Source: Arthrobacter sp. AL12 (GTDB taxonomy: Bacteria > Actinomycetota > Actinomycetes > Actinomycetales > Micrococcaceae). Taken from it: a stretch of DNA of 64,000 nt. Location of the stretch: the NCBI RefSeq assembly GCF_029960645.1, contig NZ_JASBQY010000006.1, positions 78,790 to 142,789 on the forward strand, in the 5' to 3' direction. Positions 8,482 to 16,812 of this stretch are shown one piece after another (positions within the stretch are counted from its first letter, which is position 1; the number at the start of each line of letters is the position of its first letter). Below the pieces are notes generated by a model, which was not told the origin of the DNA, made no database searches, and was given only the letters and a program-made list of their open reading frames with translations. A program made the translations under genes and the position numbers.

Positions 8482-10278
8482 ATGGAACAGGCTTTTGTGG
8501 TTGTCACCTCCGGGAAAGATCTGGCGCTGCAGCTGACGGCGGCCGGGCGGACCAGGCCGGCGGCGGTGATCTCCTGGCATCCGGGGCAGCGGGAAAACCG
8601 AATCGACGTCGAACATATTGCCCGGGAAATCGGTGATCTGGCCGACGTTTTCTGGCTGGAGAACGGTCCGGAGAGTTATGCCTTCGGCGACAGTCTCCCC
8701 TCCGGCGCCCACGTGTTCGGCAACGCGGCACGGGTCTACGCGGAGGATCTTCGCTGGCTGACCGCCGTGCACCGCAGCCCGCTGCGGATGGCCCGGGACC
8801 GCGAAGCGGCTGTCCGCGCGGCCGAGGACATCATCGAGGACGTGCTTGGCCTGATCACCGTGGTCCCGCCGAAGGCCCCGCCGGGCCGCACCCTGCCGCG
8901 GCGCGTCCGGGGCACCGTCAAGGCCTTCGCCAGTGCGGGTTCCCGGGCCATCGTCGAACTGGGCGACGGCAGCTGCTGCACCATCCAGCGCGAGCACGTG
9001 GTCCCGCCGGTGCGCCTCGACTGGATGCTGGATCCGGGCCAGTCCGTCGAGGGCGATCTCAACGCCGAGGACAGGACGCTCGACATCAACGGGCTGAAGA
9101 CCGCGCCCCGCCTCGCCGAGCTCTACCGGCCCGGCGACCTGGTCCTCGCCCTGGCCGAACAGGTCAGCGCGAGGAACGCGACGCTCACGCTCTACCCTGG
9201 CTCCAGCTGGACGGTTGACCAGGCCCGGATCTCCTCCAACCCCCTCGACACCGCCGACAGCCTCGTGACGGAAGGGGAGGTGGTGGTGACGCGGTTCCTC
9301 CGGGTAAACGGGGCGGTGGTGTTGTCCCTGCTCGACGTCGACGACGACGCCGACGTCGTGGCCGCGCCCGCGCTCCTGGCCGGCGGTGCGCCCTGGCTGC
9401 GGTCCGGGCGGCACCTCACCGAGCAGCCCACCTCGGGCCGGACGTTCCCTGCCGAGGCTCCCTCCCGCCCCGGCCCCGGGACAGGAGGTCCCGGCCGCGA
9501 AGGAGCCGGGACCGGGGAGCTCGGCAGCGCTTCCGAAGCGGCGGGACCTGCTGCGAAGCCGTCGGTTGCGCTGATGACCGCCCAGCTCCAGCTCGAAGCC
9601 GAACGGAGGAAGGTCTCGGCCCTGCAGGAACTGGTCGCCGCAGCCAGCCACGCCGGGGCCGGACTGGTCAGCCTCCAGCAGGAGCAGGATGTCCTTCGCC
9701 GGGAACTTGGGACGGAGCAACAGATCGCGCAGGATGCCCGGGCGGCGCTGGAGCACGCCGAGGTCCGGCTCGCCCGGCGGAATGAGGAACTCCTGGACCT
9801 CAGGGCCTACAAGCGCCGGACGCAGCCCGCGCTCAAACGCGCCCTGACTGCGGGTTCGGACGCGCTGTTCGCGACGGCCGGAGAGCGCGTCCGGCACGAT
9901 GTGTGCCTCGCGTGGGCCAAAAATGTTCCGGCGTCAGAAAAGGCCCGGCAGCCGCTGCCCCCGGACTGGACGGCCGGACCGGAGTTTGCGGCGTCACTCT
10001 ACGGTTTCACCGAGCCAGGCGTCCAGGCAAAGGCGCTCAAGGCCGTGGTGGAGGTCCTGACCGGGGCGGCGGAGCGGAACGCGGCGCGGGAAGTCCACGC
10101 GCTGCGGGCCACTACGGGCGCAGACACGGCCCAGCGGGTGCGCGAGGACGGGTCAAAGTGCTTCCGCGCGGCGATCGAGCAGAGTGTGGCCTCGGCCCGG
10201 CGGCTGCACTTCTGGCGTCTGCCGGACGGATCGATTGAGCTGTCGCGCGTCGTGGTCCACGACGACTTCAAGCCCTGA
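8482..10278 (+). CDS. Unrecognised multidomain protein (N-terminal conserved domain, coiled coil, C-terminal domain)
   Basis: 598 residues, soluble. Residues about 1-120 form a domain I cannot place, with strands around AFVVVTSGKDLALQL and a segment LADVFWLENGPESYAFGD followed by HVFGNAARVYAEDLRW. Residues about 135-300 contain two beta-rich repeats that could be S1/OB-like (VRGTVKAFASAGSRAIVELGD and SLVTEGEVVVTRFLRVNG). A Pro/Gly/Ser linker (about 315-360) follows. A coiled coil (about 365-455, rich in E, Q, L and R) leads to a C-terminal helical domain containing GFTEPGVQAKALKAVVEV. The start at 8482 follows GGGGATT. Its stop overlaps nagA's stop in the convergent orientation by 11 bases. 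The domain order suggests nucleic-acid binding plus oligomerisation; that is inference only. Confidence 0.75.
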   Translation: MEQAFVVVTSGKDLALQLTAAGRTRPAAVISWHPGQRENRIDVEHIAREIGDLADVFWLENGPESYAFGDSLPSGAHVFGNAARVYAEDLRWLTAVHRSPLRMARDREAAVRAAEDIIEDVLGLITVVPPKAPPGRTLPRRVRGTVKAFASAGSRAIVELGDGSCCTIQREHVVPPVRLDWMLDPGQSVEGDLNAEDRTLDINGLKTAPRLAELYRPGDLVLALAEQVSARNATLTLYPGSSWTVDQARISSNPLDTADSLVTEGEVVVTRFLRVNGAVVLSLLDVDDDADVVAAPALLAGGAPWLRSGRHLTEQPTSGRTFPAEAPSRPGPGTGGPGREGAGTGELGSASEAAGPAAKPSVALMTAQLQLEAERRKVSALQELVAAASHAGAGLVSLQQEQDVLRRELGTEQQIAQDARAALEHAEVRLARRNEELLDLRAYKRRTQPALKRALTAGSDALFATAGERVRHDVCLAWAKNVPASEKARQPLPPDWTAGPEFAASLYGFTEPGVQAKALKAVVEVLTGAAERNAAREVHALRATTGADTAQRVREDGSKCFRAAIEQSVASARRLHFWRLPDGSIELSRVVVHDDFKP

Positions 10279-11521
10279 ACCCGGCAGGGCGGGGCAGGGG
10301 TTGGCCGCCGCGCAAAACCGCTGCCAGCCCGAAGTCACCATCGACCGCGACGATGTCGGCGCGCATGCCTGGCCTCAGGCTGCCGATCTGGTCCTCGCGG
10401 CCCAGGATCCTCGCCGGAACCAGCGTCGCTGCCTTCACCGCGTCTTCGGGCGCCACCCCGGCCCCGATGGTCCTCCGGACCACCTCGAGCAACGTGGCCG
10501 TGCCGCCGGCGAGGGCTCCGTTGCTCTTGAGCGCCGCCACGCCGCCGCTAACCGCCACGGCAGCGGGGCCCAGTTCGTAGTCGCCGTCGGGCAGGCCGGT
10601 CGCCGCCATCGAGTCGGTGACCAGGACGACGTTGTCGGCGCCGACCAGCTCGAACACCATCAGCACCGTCTCGGGGTCCAGATGGATGCCGTCACCAATG
10701 AGTTCCACAGCGACGGTGCCGGTGGCCGCCAGCCGCAGGCACGCCGCCGCGGGGCCGGGGCTCCGGTGGTGGAGCGGCGGCATCCCATTGAACAGGTGTG
10801 TGACCGTGGGCCTCCGGCCGGCTCCGGGCCCGCCGGCCCGCAGGGATTCGGCCGCGACGGTCAGCGAGTCAGCGGCGGTGCGGGCGTCGGCGTCGGTATG
10901 GCCCAGGGACGGCGTGACACCGTTGCTGGTGAGCATGCTCACCAGCCGGCCGGCTCCGGGCAGTTCGGGGGCATACGTCATGGTCCTGAGCGTGCCGCCG
11001 GCCGCGTGCAGCAGCCGGCCGAGCAGGTCGAGGTCCGGAATCCGGAGCCACTCCGGATTCTGCGCCCCGCAGCGGGACGGGGAGAGGAACGGCCCCTCGG
11101 CGTGGATGCCCGCAATGAGCCCCTCGTCCGCCAGCGGTCGCAACACCCCGATTCCCCGGAGGAGTTCCTCCGCTGGCGCCGTCACAAGGCTGGCCAGCAG
11201 CGTTGTGGTTCCGCTGCGGTGCAGGAAGCCGACGGCGGCGCGGCACGCACGGCTGTCGCCGGTCGGGAAGCCGCCGCCGGCCGCGCCGTGGCAGTGCAGG
11301 TCGATGAGCCCGGGGAGGATCGAGCTGCCCGGGGGAAGAGTGATTTCCTGTGCGCCGCGGAAGGCTGCGGCGCCGAACCTCCGCCGGGGCCCGGCGTAGG
11401 CGATCCGGCCGCCGGCCACCGCGACGACGGCGTCAGCAGTGGTGTGCCCGTCCGAGATCAGTGTTCCGGCCAGGACATAGGCGGACGCCGGGGTGGGTGC
11501 TCGGAGGTCCGGGCTGGTCAT
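10268..11521 (-). CDS. nagA: N-acetylglucosamine-6-phosphate deacetylase
   Basis: 417-residue amidohydrolase that deacetylates GlcNAc-6-P to glucosamine-6-P in amino-sugar catabolism and cell-wall recycling. Family features are visible: the first metal motif LPGLIDLHCHGAAGG (near residue 75), IHAEGPFLS (metal-binding Glu), PSLGHTDAD, THLFNGMPPLHHR, and the catalytic Asp in LVTDSMAATGLPDG. Length and motif spacing are normal for NagA. No nagB or PTS gene lies next to it here. Its upstream neighbour on the same strand is the DUF1206 gene, 10 bases away, so co-transcription is possible. The start at 11521 is the only sensible ATG before the first strand. Confidence 0.95.
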   Translation of the reverse strand: MTSPDLRAPTPASAYVLAGTLISDGHTTADAVVAVAGGRIAYAGPRRRFGAAAFRGAQEITLPPGSSILPGLIDLHCHGAAGGGFPTGDSRACRAAVGFLHRSGTTTLLASLVTAPAEELLRGIGVLRPLADEGLIAGIHAEGPFLSPSRCGAQNPEWLRIPDLDLLGRLLHAAGGTLRTMTYAPELPGAGRLVSMLTSNGVTPSLGHTDADARTAADSLTVAAESLRAGGPGAGRRPTVTHLFNGMPPLHHRSPGPAAACLRLAATGTVAVELIGDGIHLDPETVLMVFELVGADNVVLVTDSMAATGLPDGDYELGPAAVAVSGGVAALKSNGALAGGTATLLEVVRRTIGAGVAPEDAVKAATLVPARILGREDQIGSLRPGMRADIVAVDGDFGLAAVLRGGQPLPRPAGFRA

Positions 11522-11531
11522 GGCCGGGCGG

Positions 11532-12209
11532 CTACATCTTGGCGAGTTTTGCCCGCACCATCATAAAGACGCCGTAACAGATCAGGCCGATGCCCACGGC
11601 GGCCAGCATATACATGCCGAAGGGCTGGTCACGCAGGCCCTTCAGCCCGCCGTCGAGCCCGGTTGACTCCTCGGGGTGCGCTCTGACGGTGGCGACGATG
11701 ATCAGCAGGCCGGCCAGCAGCAGGGCGATGCCCTTGGCCGCGTAGCCGACGACGCCCAGGACGGTCACCGCCGTCCGGGATTTTGCCGAGGCGGGGAGCC
11801 GAAGGTGTTCAGCGAAGGACTGCCGGAAGCCGCGGATGGCATAAACGACGCCGGCAATGGCGATGCCCGCCCCGACCGCGAGCAGGAGCAGATTGCCGCC
11901 GGGGGCTTTCATCACGGATGCGGTGAGGTCGCTGGTCGAGCTGGTGTGGTCCTTGCCGGCGCCGCTGGCGAAGGAGAACAGCGTGAGGGCGAGTCCGGCG
12001 TAGACCACGGCCTGGAGAGCGGCCTTGGCCTTCTTCGCAAGTTTTTTCTTGGCCGGAAGGTGCTCGAAATCGAAGATGGCGTCACTGGTCTGCCAGATCG
12101 CAAGGGCCACACACGCAGCGAAGGAACTCCAGAGCAGCACCGGCCCGGCCGGCTGCGCGGCGAGCTGTTCCACCGCCCCGCTGACGTCGGCCTCGCCTTC
12201 GCCGCCCAT
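11532..12209 (-). CDS. DUF1206 membrane protein (canonical ATG shown; coding clearly extends upstream to about 12350)
   Basis: Inner-membrane protein of the DUF1206 family, built from three repeated two-helix units. From the ATG at 12209 it is 225 residues, with helices around LLWSSFAACVALAIW, ALQAVVYAGLALTLFSF, LLLLAVGAGIAIAGVVY, VLGVVGYAAKGIALLLAG and MYMLAAVGIGLICYGVFM. The frame stays open and clearly coding upstream to a stop at 12393-12395. It supplies the expected first helix (ARAGFAVSGILHLLIGL) and an acidic N-terminus. No ATG, GTG or TTG exists in that extension. The best ribosome site, GAAGGA, sits six bases before an ATC at 12350. The true start may be non-standard, or a base may be changed. 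Its function is unknown. Confidence 0.8.
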   Translation of the reverse strand: MGGEGEADVSGAVEQLAAQPAGPVLLWSSFAACVALAIWQTSDAIFDFEHLPAKKKLAKKAKAALQAVVYAGLALTLFSFASGAGKDHTSSTSDLTASVMKAPGGNLLLLAVGAGIAIAGVVYAIRGFRQSFAEHLRLPASAKSRTAVTVLGVVGYAAKGIALLLAGLLIIVATVRAHPEESTGLDGGLKGLRDQPFGMYMLAAVGIGLICYGVFMMVRAKLAKM

Positions 12210-12455
12210 GGCAAGGCGGATCGCGACGAGTCCGATCAGCAGGTGCAGGATCCCGCTGACCGCAAATCCGGCACGGGCTACCAGCTCCAGCGCCCGGGAG
12301 TTGGTGACGTCTTCAGCCGCGTCCGCGGCGTCCTTCAGTTCTCTTTTGATGATGGGTCCTTCGACTGACTCGGTGGTTCTGGCTGGCCGCAGCTACGCCC
12401 GGTTCGTGCCTCTGAGGTAATCGTGCCACGCCGAACCCGCCGGGAACAGCACTAC

Positions 12456-12474
12456 CGCCGGTCCGGAACCGGCG
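12456..12474 (-). terminator. Short GC hairpin downstream of trmB
   Basis: CGCCGGT, a five-base loop, then ACCGGCG: a perfect seven-base-pair stem about 25 bases after the trmB stop. There is no clear T-run, so this is a weak terminator candidate. Confidence 0.4.
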
Positions 12475-12499
12475 AGGGCAATTCACCTCGGCCGGGCGC

Positions 12500-13423
12500 T
12501 CAGCGGCGGCGGTAGCTGAGGTCGAAGATGAGACGGCCGGCCTCGTGCGCCTTGTTCTCGAAACTCGTCAGGATCCGGCCTTCAAACCGCGGCGCCCAGC
12601 CGCCCGTCTCGTCTGTGCCCTCGTTGGGGCCGGTGTGTTCGGTGCTCACGGGAGCGCGGCCCTCCTTGACGGGGGCCCCGCCCACGAGGGACTCGACGCC
12701 GGATTCCCACACCTGGGTAAGGGGGCTCTCGGCGCCGCTGCGCTCGCCGTCGTGCAGGTTCTCGAAGTCGGCGGAGTCGGCCAGGACCTCGCGCACGTGG
12801 ACGGCATAGTTGGACCAGTCCGTCGCGATGCGCCAGAGTCCGCCGGGTTTGAGGGCCCGGGCGGCGAGGTCGGCGAAGGCGGGCTGGATGAGGCGGCGTT
12901 TGTGATGGCGGGACTTGTGCCACGGGTCCGGGAAGAAGACCCACAGTTCCGTGACGGAACCGGCCGGCAGCATGGTGGCGAGCACCTCCGGGGCATTCGC
13001 TTCCACCACCCGAACGTTGTTCAGGCCGCGGCTGTTGATCTTGATCAGGGTGTTGGCCAGCCCTGGGGTATAGACCTCGACCGCGAGGAAGTCCGTGTCA
13101 GGGTTCTCCTCGGCGGCGTGGCAAACGGCGTCGCCGAGCCCGGAACCGATCTCCACGATCAGCGGGGCCTTCCGGCCGAATTCGGCTTCGGCGTCGAAGA
13201 CGTAGTCCGGGTGCACGGAGGTGTTGGCGATGTGGCGGGGCACCTCGACGGCCCAGCGGTCGGAGTGCTCGTCCCAGGCCACCTGCCGGCGGCCGTGCAG
13301 GCGGGTGCCGCGGCGCACAAAGCTGACCGGACGGCCTCCATAGGTGCCGAAGGAGGCCTGGGTGCCGGGGGTCACCGGGCGTGAAGGCTGCGGCGTTTCG
13401 GGGGATTCTGGGGATTCACTCAT
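12500..13423 (-). CDS. trmB: tRNA (guanine-N7-)-methyltransferase
   Basis: 307-residue SAM-dependent enzyme that methylates G46 of tRNA at N7. The SAM-binding motif is VEIGSGLGDAVCHAAEENP, and the family signature is LWVFFPDPWHKSRHHKRR, which holds catalytic and tRNA-binding residues. The C-terminal portion TDWSNYAVHVREVL is also typical. The N-terminus is extended by about 60 Pro/Ser/Thr-rich residues compared with the E. coli enzyme, which is common in actinobacteria. The start at 13423 is chosen because it begins this conserved extension; in-frame sequence further upstream is antisense to the next gene. The neighbouring methyltransferase is divergent, with 85 bases between. Confidence 0.95.
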   Translation of the reverse strand: MSESPESPETPQPSRPVTPGTQASFGTYGGRPVSFVRRGTRLHGRRQVAWDEHSDRWAVEVPRHIANTSVHPDYVFDAEAEFGRKAPLIVEIGSGLGDAVCHAAEENPDTDFLAVEVYTPGLANTLIKINSRGLNNVRVVEANAPEVLATMLPAGSVTELWVFFPDPWHKSRHHKRRLIQPAFADLAARALKPGGLWRIATDWSNYAVHVREVLADSADFENLHDGERSGAESPLTQVWESGVESLVGGAPVKEGRAPVSTEHTGPNEGTDETGGWAPRFEGRILTSFENKAHEAGRLIFDLSYRRR

Positions 13424-13508
13424 CCCTTCCAGAATAGTGGAGTCCCGGCGTCCGCCCGGGCGGGCAGGCGCCGGCTTCCCCGCCGGGAGTCGGTGGCAGA
13501 CTGTCTGC

Positions 13509-14117
13509 ATGGATGACGCAACACGCGAATACTGGGACGGGCAGGCAGCCGATTTTGACCGGGAAGCAGACCATGGCCTGCTCGACCCCGGCGTCCGCCA
13601 CGCCTGGATGGAGCTGATTCTGCCGCTTATTCCCCAGCCCGGCAGCGAGGTCGCTGATCTGGGCTGCGGGACCGGCAGCCTCTCGTTACTTCTGGCGGAG
13701 GCGGGCCATCGCGTCCGGGGTCTGGACCTGTCCGGCCGAATGGTGGAAGCGGCCCGGGCCAAGGCTGCCAAGGCCGCCGTCGCCGGGCTGCCCGCGGGCG
13801 CGGAGTTCCTGCAGGGTGATGCCTCGGAACCGCCGTACGCTCCGGCGAGCTGCGATGTCGTACTCGCCCGCCACGTCCTCTGGGCCCTCCCGGACACGGG
13901 TGCCGCCCTCGGCCGGTGGATCAGGCTATTGCGGGAGCCGGGGACCTTGCTGCTCGTGGAAGGGCTGTGGGGCACGGGCGCCGGCATACCCTCGGCGGAA
14001 TGCCGCGAACTGGTGCTCCGTCACCGACACCACGCCGAGGTCGTGCCGCTGGCAGACACGGCGCTGTGGGGCAAGGAAATCGACGACGAACGCTACCTGA
14101 TCCTGAGCCGGAGCTGA
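13509..14117 (+). CDS. Class I SAM-dependent methyltransferase
   Basis: 202-residue Rossmann-fold methyltransferase, cytoplasmic. Motif I is VADLGCGTGSLSLLLAEAG, followed by the acidic residue of motif II in VRGLDLSGRMVE. Motif IV-like DVVLARHVLWALPDTG matches small-molecule (UbiE/Methyltransf_11-type) enzymes. The N-terminal DDATREYWDGQAADFDREA is typical of that group. The substrate cannot be read from sequence. The ATG at 13509 is preferred over codons upstream, which overlap the trmB promoter. The frameshifted MFS gene follows after 55 bases in the same direction. Confidence 0.88.
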   Translation: MDDATREYWDGQAADFDREADHGLLDPGVRHAWMELILPLIPQPGSEVADLGCGTGSLSLLLAEAGHRVRGLDLSGRMVEAARAKAAKAAVAGLPAGAEFLQGDASEPPYAPASCDVVLARHVLWALPDTGAALGRWIRLLREPGTLLLVEGLWGTGAGIPSAECRELVLRHRHHAEVVPLADTALWGKEIDDERYLILSRS

Positions 14118-14172
14118 CGGAACCGCCGGGGGCGACGATGATGACACCACAGGGGCCTGCCAGAATAGGTCC

Positions 14173-15470
14173 GTGACCACAACGAAAAGCTCCCTGGGCT
14201 CCACCGCCGGCGGGATCGAGATCGTGGACCGCCTGGGCCTGCTGGTGGACGCCGAATTCGACGACGTCCCCGCGGCTGAGCCCACCCGGGTCGGCAGCCG
14301 CCGCACCCTGGCCTACCTGGGTGTATGCCTGGTCCTGATCGGGCTGAACCTCCGCACCGTCTTCTCCAGCTTCTCCGCGGTCCTCCCCGAAGTGACGGCC
14401 GACGCCGCGCTGCCGGGCTGGGCGGTCCTCTTCCTGACCACGGTCCCAGTCACCCTGCTCGGGGTGTTCGCCCCACTCGCGCCCGTCCTGGCCCGCCGCT
14501 TCGGGGCCGAACGCGTGCTGCTGGGCGCGATGGCGGTGCTCACCGCCGGACTGCTGTTGCGGCCGCTCGATGCCGGGGACGCCGGGCGCTTTCCTGCCCT
14601 GCTTGCCGGGACGGCGGCCTGCGGTGCCGCGATCTCACTCTGCAACGTGCTGCTGCCCGGACTGGTGAAGCGTGACTTCCCGCACCGGCTCGGTCTGATG
14701 GGCGGCCTCTACACGACCGCGATCTGCGCCTCGGCAGCTCTCGGCGCAGGTTTCACCTACCCGGTCTTTCGCGCGACGGGGGACTGGACTGCGGCGCTGC
14801 GGTTCTGGGCGCTGCCCGCCGGCGTCGTTCTTCTGCTCTTCCTGCCGCTGGCCATCCGGCAGCGCCACGGCCGGCACCAGACCGCGCACGGCGGAGTCAA
14901 TGTGTGGCGCTCGGCGGTCGCGTGGCAGGTGACCATCTTCATGGTGCTGCAGGCGATGATGTCCTTCAGTGTTTTCGCCTGGCTGGCGCCGATCCTGCGC
15001 GAACGCGGGTGGACGGCGGCACGGCCGGGGTGATCGTCTCCGTCTCGATCCTGCTGCAGATGCTGGGGTCCCTGTTCGCCCCGGCGCTCGCCACCAGGTT
15101 CCGGGACCAGCGCGCGATCAACACCGTGGTGGCACTGATGACCGGCGGCGGCTTCGCGCTCAGCATCTTCGGCCCGCTCGAGCTGATCTGGCTGTGGACC
15201 GGGCTGCTGGGCCTGGGTCAGGGCAGCCTGACCGCCGTCGCGCTGACCATGATCATGGTCCGTGCCCGGGACGGCCACACCGCCGCGCACCTGTCCGGCA
15301 TGATGCAGGGGGTGGGCTATGGGGTGGGGTCCACCGGCACCCTGATGGTCGGCCAGCTGCACCAGGCCACGGGGTCCTTCGCGGCCGCGGGCCTGCTGTT
15401 CCTCGCCGTGGGTTCGCTGGCCGCCGTGTTCGGCTTCCGCGCCGGGAGGAACCGCTTCATCGGCGGCTGA
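14173..15470 (+). pseudogene. MFS transporter, CynX/NimT-like, interrupted by a one-base frameshift
   Basis: Two frames together make one normal 12-helix MFS protein of about 432 residues. The first frame runs from the GTG at 14173 to 15033 (helices 1-7, beginning LAYLGVCLVLIGLNLRTVF) and ends artificially after WLAPILRERG. The second frame continues without loss from about 15011 with DGGTAGVIVSVSILLQM and runs to the stop at 15470. A single base missing near 15010-15012, in a GCGGGTGGACGG stretch, explains everything; restoring it would read ERG-x-DGGTAG. The CynX/NimT group exports small anions or nitroimidazole-like compounds. It may be a sequencing error, a recent null mutation or, less likely, programmed shifting. 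It converges with the TetR gene with 19 bases between. Confidence 0.88.
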
Positions 15471-15489
15471 CGGCCGCGTCACGGGGCCG

Positions 15490-16161
15490 TTAGCGCAAAG
15501 GACTGTCGCGGGCCCGCTCCGCGGCTGCCGCTTCGACGCCGGCGAGCAGTTGGTCCAGCACACGCTCGTAGTGAGCTGCGCTGCCGTAACTGGCCAGCGA
15601 TGCGGCGGCCGCGAGACTCAAAGGATACTCCGGGGGAGCCGGCGGCAGCGGGTCCGGGGCGTGTCCGTCCCCGCCGCGGGCCATCACAAAGGATGACCAG
15701 CCATAGTTCAAGGCGATGATCCCGCTAAAGGTTGCGACGGCGGCGTCCCCGGCAATGCCCCCGCGGCCAAGGATCCGTAGGGCCGTTTCGCCGATCGGCA
15801 GTGCGTTCGGGCCCGGGAAGGGGTGGCCGATGAGGGCGCCGATGGCCCAGGGGTGGCGGTTCAGGAGCTCGCGATGGCGGCGGGCGAAGGCCCGCAGCTC
15901 GCTGATCCAGTCGCCGGACTCCGGCGGCGGGAGGAAGCGTCCGAGTACCCGGTTCAGCAGTGCATCGACCAGTTCTCCCTTTGTGCCGAAATAGCGGTAG
16001 AGCGCCATGGGCGAGGCCCCCAGCTCGGTGGCGACAGCCCGGATGGTCAGGCTCTCGAATCCCCGGGCCGCGACCGTTTCTGCCGCGTCGAGGATTGCCT
16101 CCACGGTGAGGGTGTTGCGGGGACGGCGGGACCGGGGGGCCGCTGGGACATCGTGGGGCAT
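15490..16161 (-). CDS. TetR-family transcriptional regulator
   Basis: 223 residues. The N-terminal helix-turn-helix is clear: VEAILDAAETVAARG, then LTIRAVATELGASPMALYRYFGTKGELVDALL (given as two parts of the recognition region, about residues 20-70). The C-terminal ligand and dimer domain is of the type often annotated TetR_C. The gene is divergent from two membrane-protein genes (16252-17501). The 90-base gap carries paired GTAC-N3-GTAC motifs at 16191-16225, which are good candidates for its operator. It most likely represses itself and the divergent pair in response to a small lipophilic ligand. Ligand identity is unknown. Confidence 0.92.
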   Translation of the reverse strand: MPHDVPAAPRSRRPRNTLTVEAILDAAETVAARGFESLTIRAVATELGASPMALYRYFGTKGELVDALLNRVLGRFLPPPESGDWISELRAFARRHRELLNRHPWAIGALIGHPFPGPNALPIGETALRILGRGGIAGDAAVATFSGIIALNYGWSSFVMARGGDGHAPDPLPPAPPEYPLSLAAAASLASYGSAAHYERVLDQLLAGVEAAAAERARDSPLR

Positions 16162-16190
16162 CGCTCCGCTTTCTTCACAAAGACTCTTGC

Positions 16191-16225
16191 GTACAGTGTA
16201 CTTTATGACATAACGTACAACGTAT
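16191..16225. promoter_or_regulatory. Putative TetR operator pair in the divergent promoter
   Basis: GTACAGTGTAC at 16191-16201 and GTACAACGTAT at 16215-16225 share the form GTAC-N3-GTAC (last base differs in the second). Their starts are 24 bases apart. They lie between the TetR start (16161) and the membrane gene start (16252), in the only AT-richer stretch nearby. Binding is inferred from position and symmetry. Confidence 0.6.
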
Positions 16226-16251
16226 ACAAACTCGTCCGTAGGAGGCTGAAG

Positions 16252-16812
16252 ATGTCGCTGTACCGTTGGTTGCTAACTTTCCTGGGATTTCCGCTGGGGG
16301 GCTGGCTGGCGGCCGTGCTGGTGGGCCCGGTTCATGATCCGGCCGCGGCGGCCGCGGCCGGGGCCATCGCCGGCGCCGTGATCGGCCTGACCCAGTGGTG
16401 GGCGTTGCGGTCCCGCGTCGGCTGGCGCTGGCCGGTCGCCACGGCCTTCGGGATGGCATCCGGAAGTGCCCTCGCCGTGGTGGCCACCGGGGCCGCCACG
16501 ACTCCGGGTGCCCTGGCGCTGGGCGGTCTGGTTTCCGGGTTCGTCGTGGGCGCCGGCCAGGGCCTCACGTTGCGCGGGGGCCCTCGTACCGCCGCGGTGT
16601 GGACCCTCGCAGTGGGCCTGGCCTGGGCGGCCGGATGGTTTGTCACGGCCAACGTCATCGTTGACGCGGAGCGTGGCTACGCTGTCTTCGGAGCAAGCGG
16701 TGCCGTGGTGGCCACCATGCTGACCGGACTGGTCCTCCGCCGCATCCTCGGTCCGGACGGCAGGGGCGCCGTGCCGCCTGCTTCGGCGGCCGATCCCGGG
16801 TTCGCCCGATGA
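16252..16812 (+). CDS. Hypothetical membrane protein, likely TetR-regulated
   Basis: 186 residues with about five hydrophobic segments (LLTFLGFPLGGWLAAVLVG, AAAGAIAGAVIGLTQWWAL, FGMASGSALAVVATGAA, TLAVGLAWAAGWFVTANVI, AVVATMLTGLVLRRIL). A Gly/Ala-rich pattern suggests a packed helical bundle. I do not recognise a family with certainty. The start follows a strong AGGAGG ribosome site eight bases upstream. The next gene overlaps by four bases (ATGA), so the two membrane proteins are made together and may form one complex. The divergent TetR gene suggests ligand-controlled expression. Confidence 0.78.
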   Translation: MSLYRWLLTFLGFPLGGWLAAVLVGPVHDPAAAAAAGAIAGAVIGLTQWWALRSRVGWRWPVATAFGMASGSALAVVATGAATTPGALALGGLVSGFVVGAGQGLTLRGGPRTAAVWTLAVGLAWAAGWFVTANVIVDAERGYAVFGASGAVVATMLTGLVLRRILGPDGRGAVPPASAADPGFAR

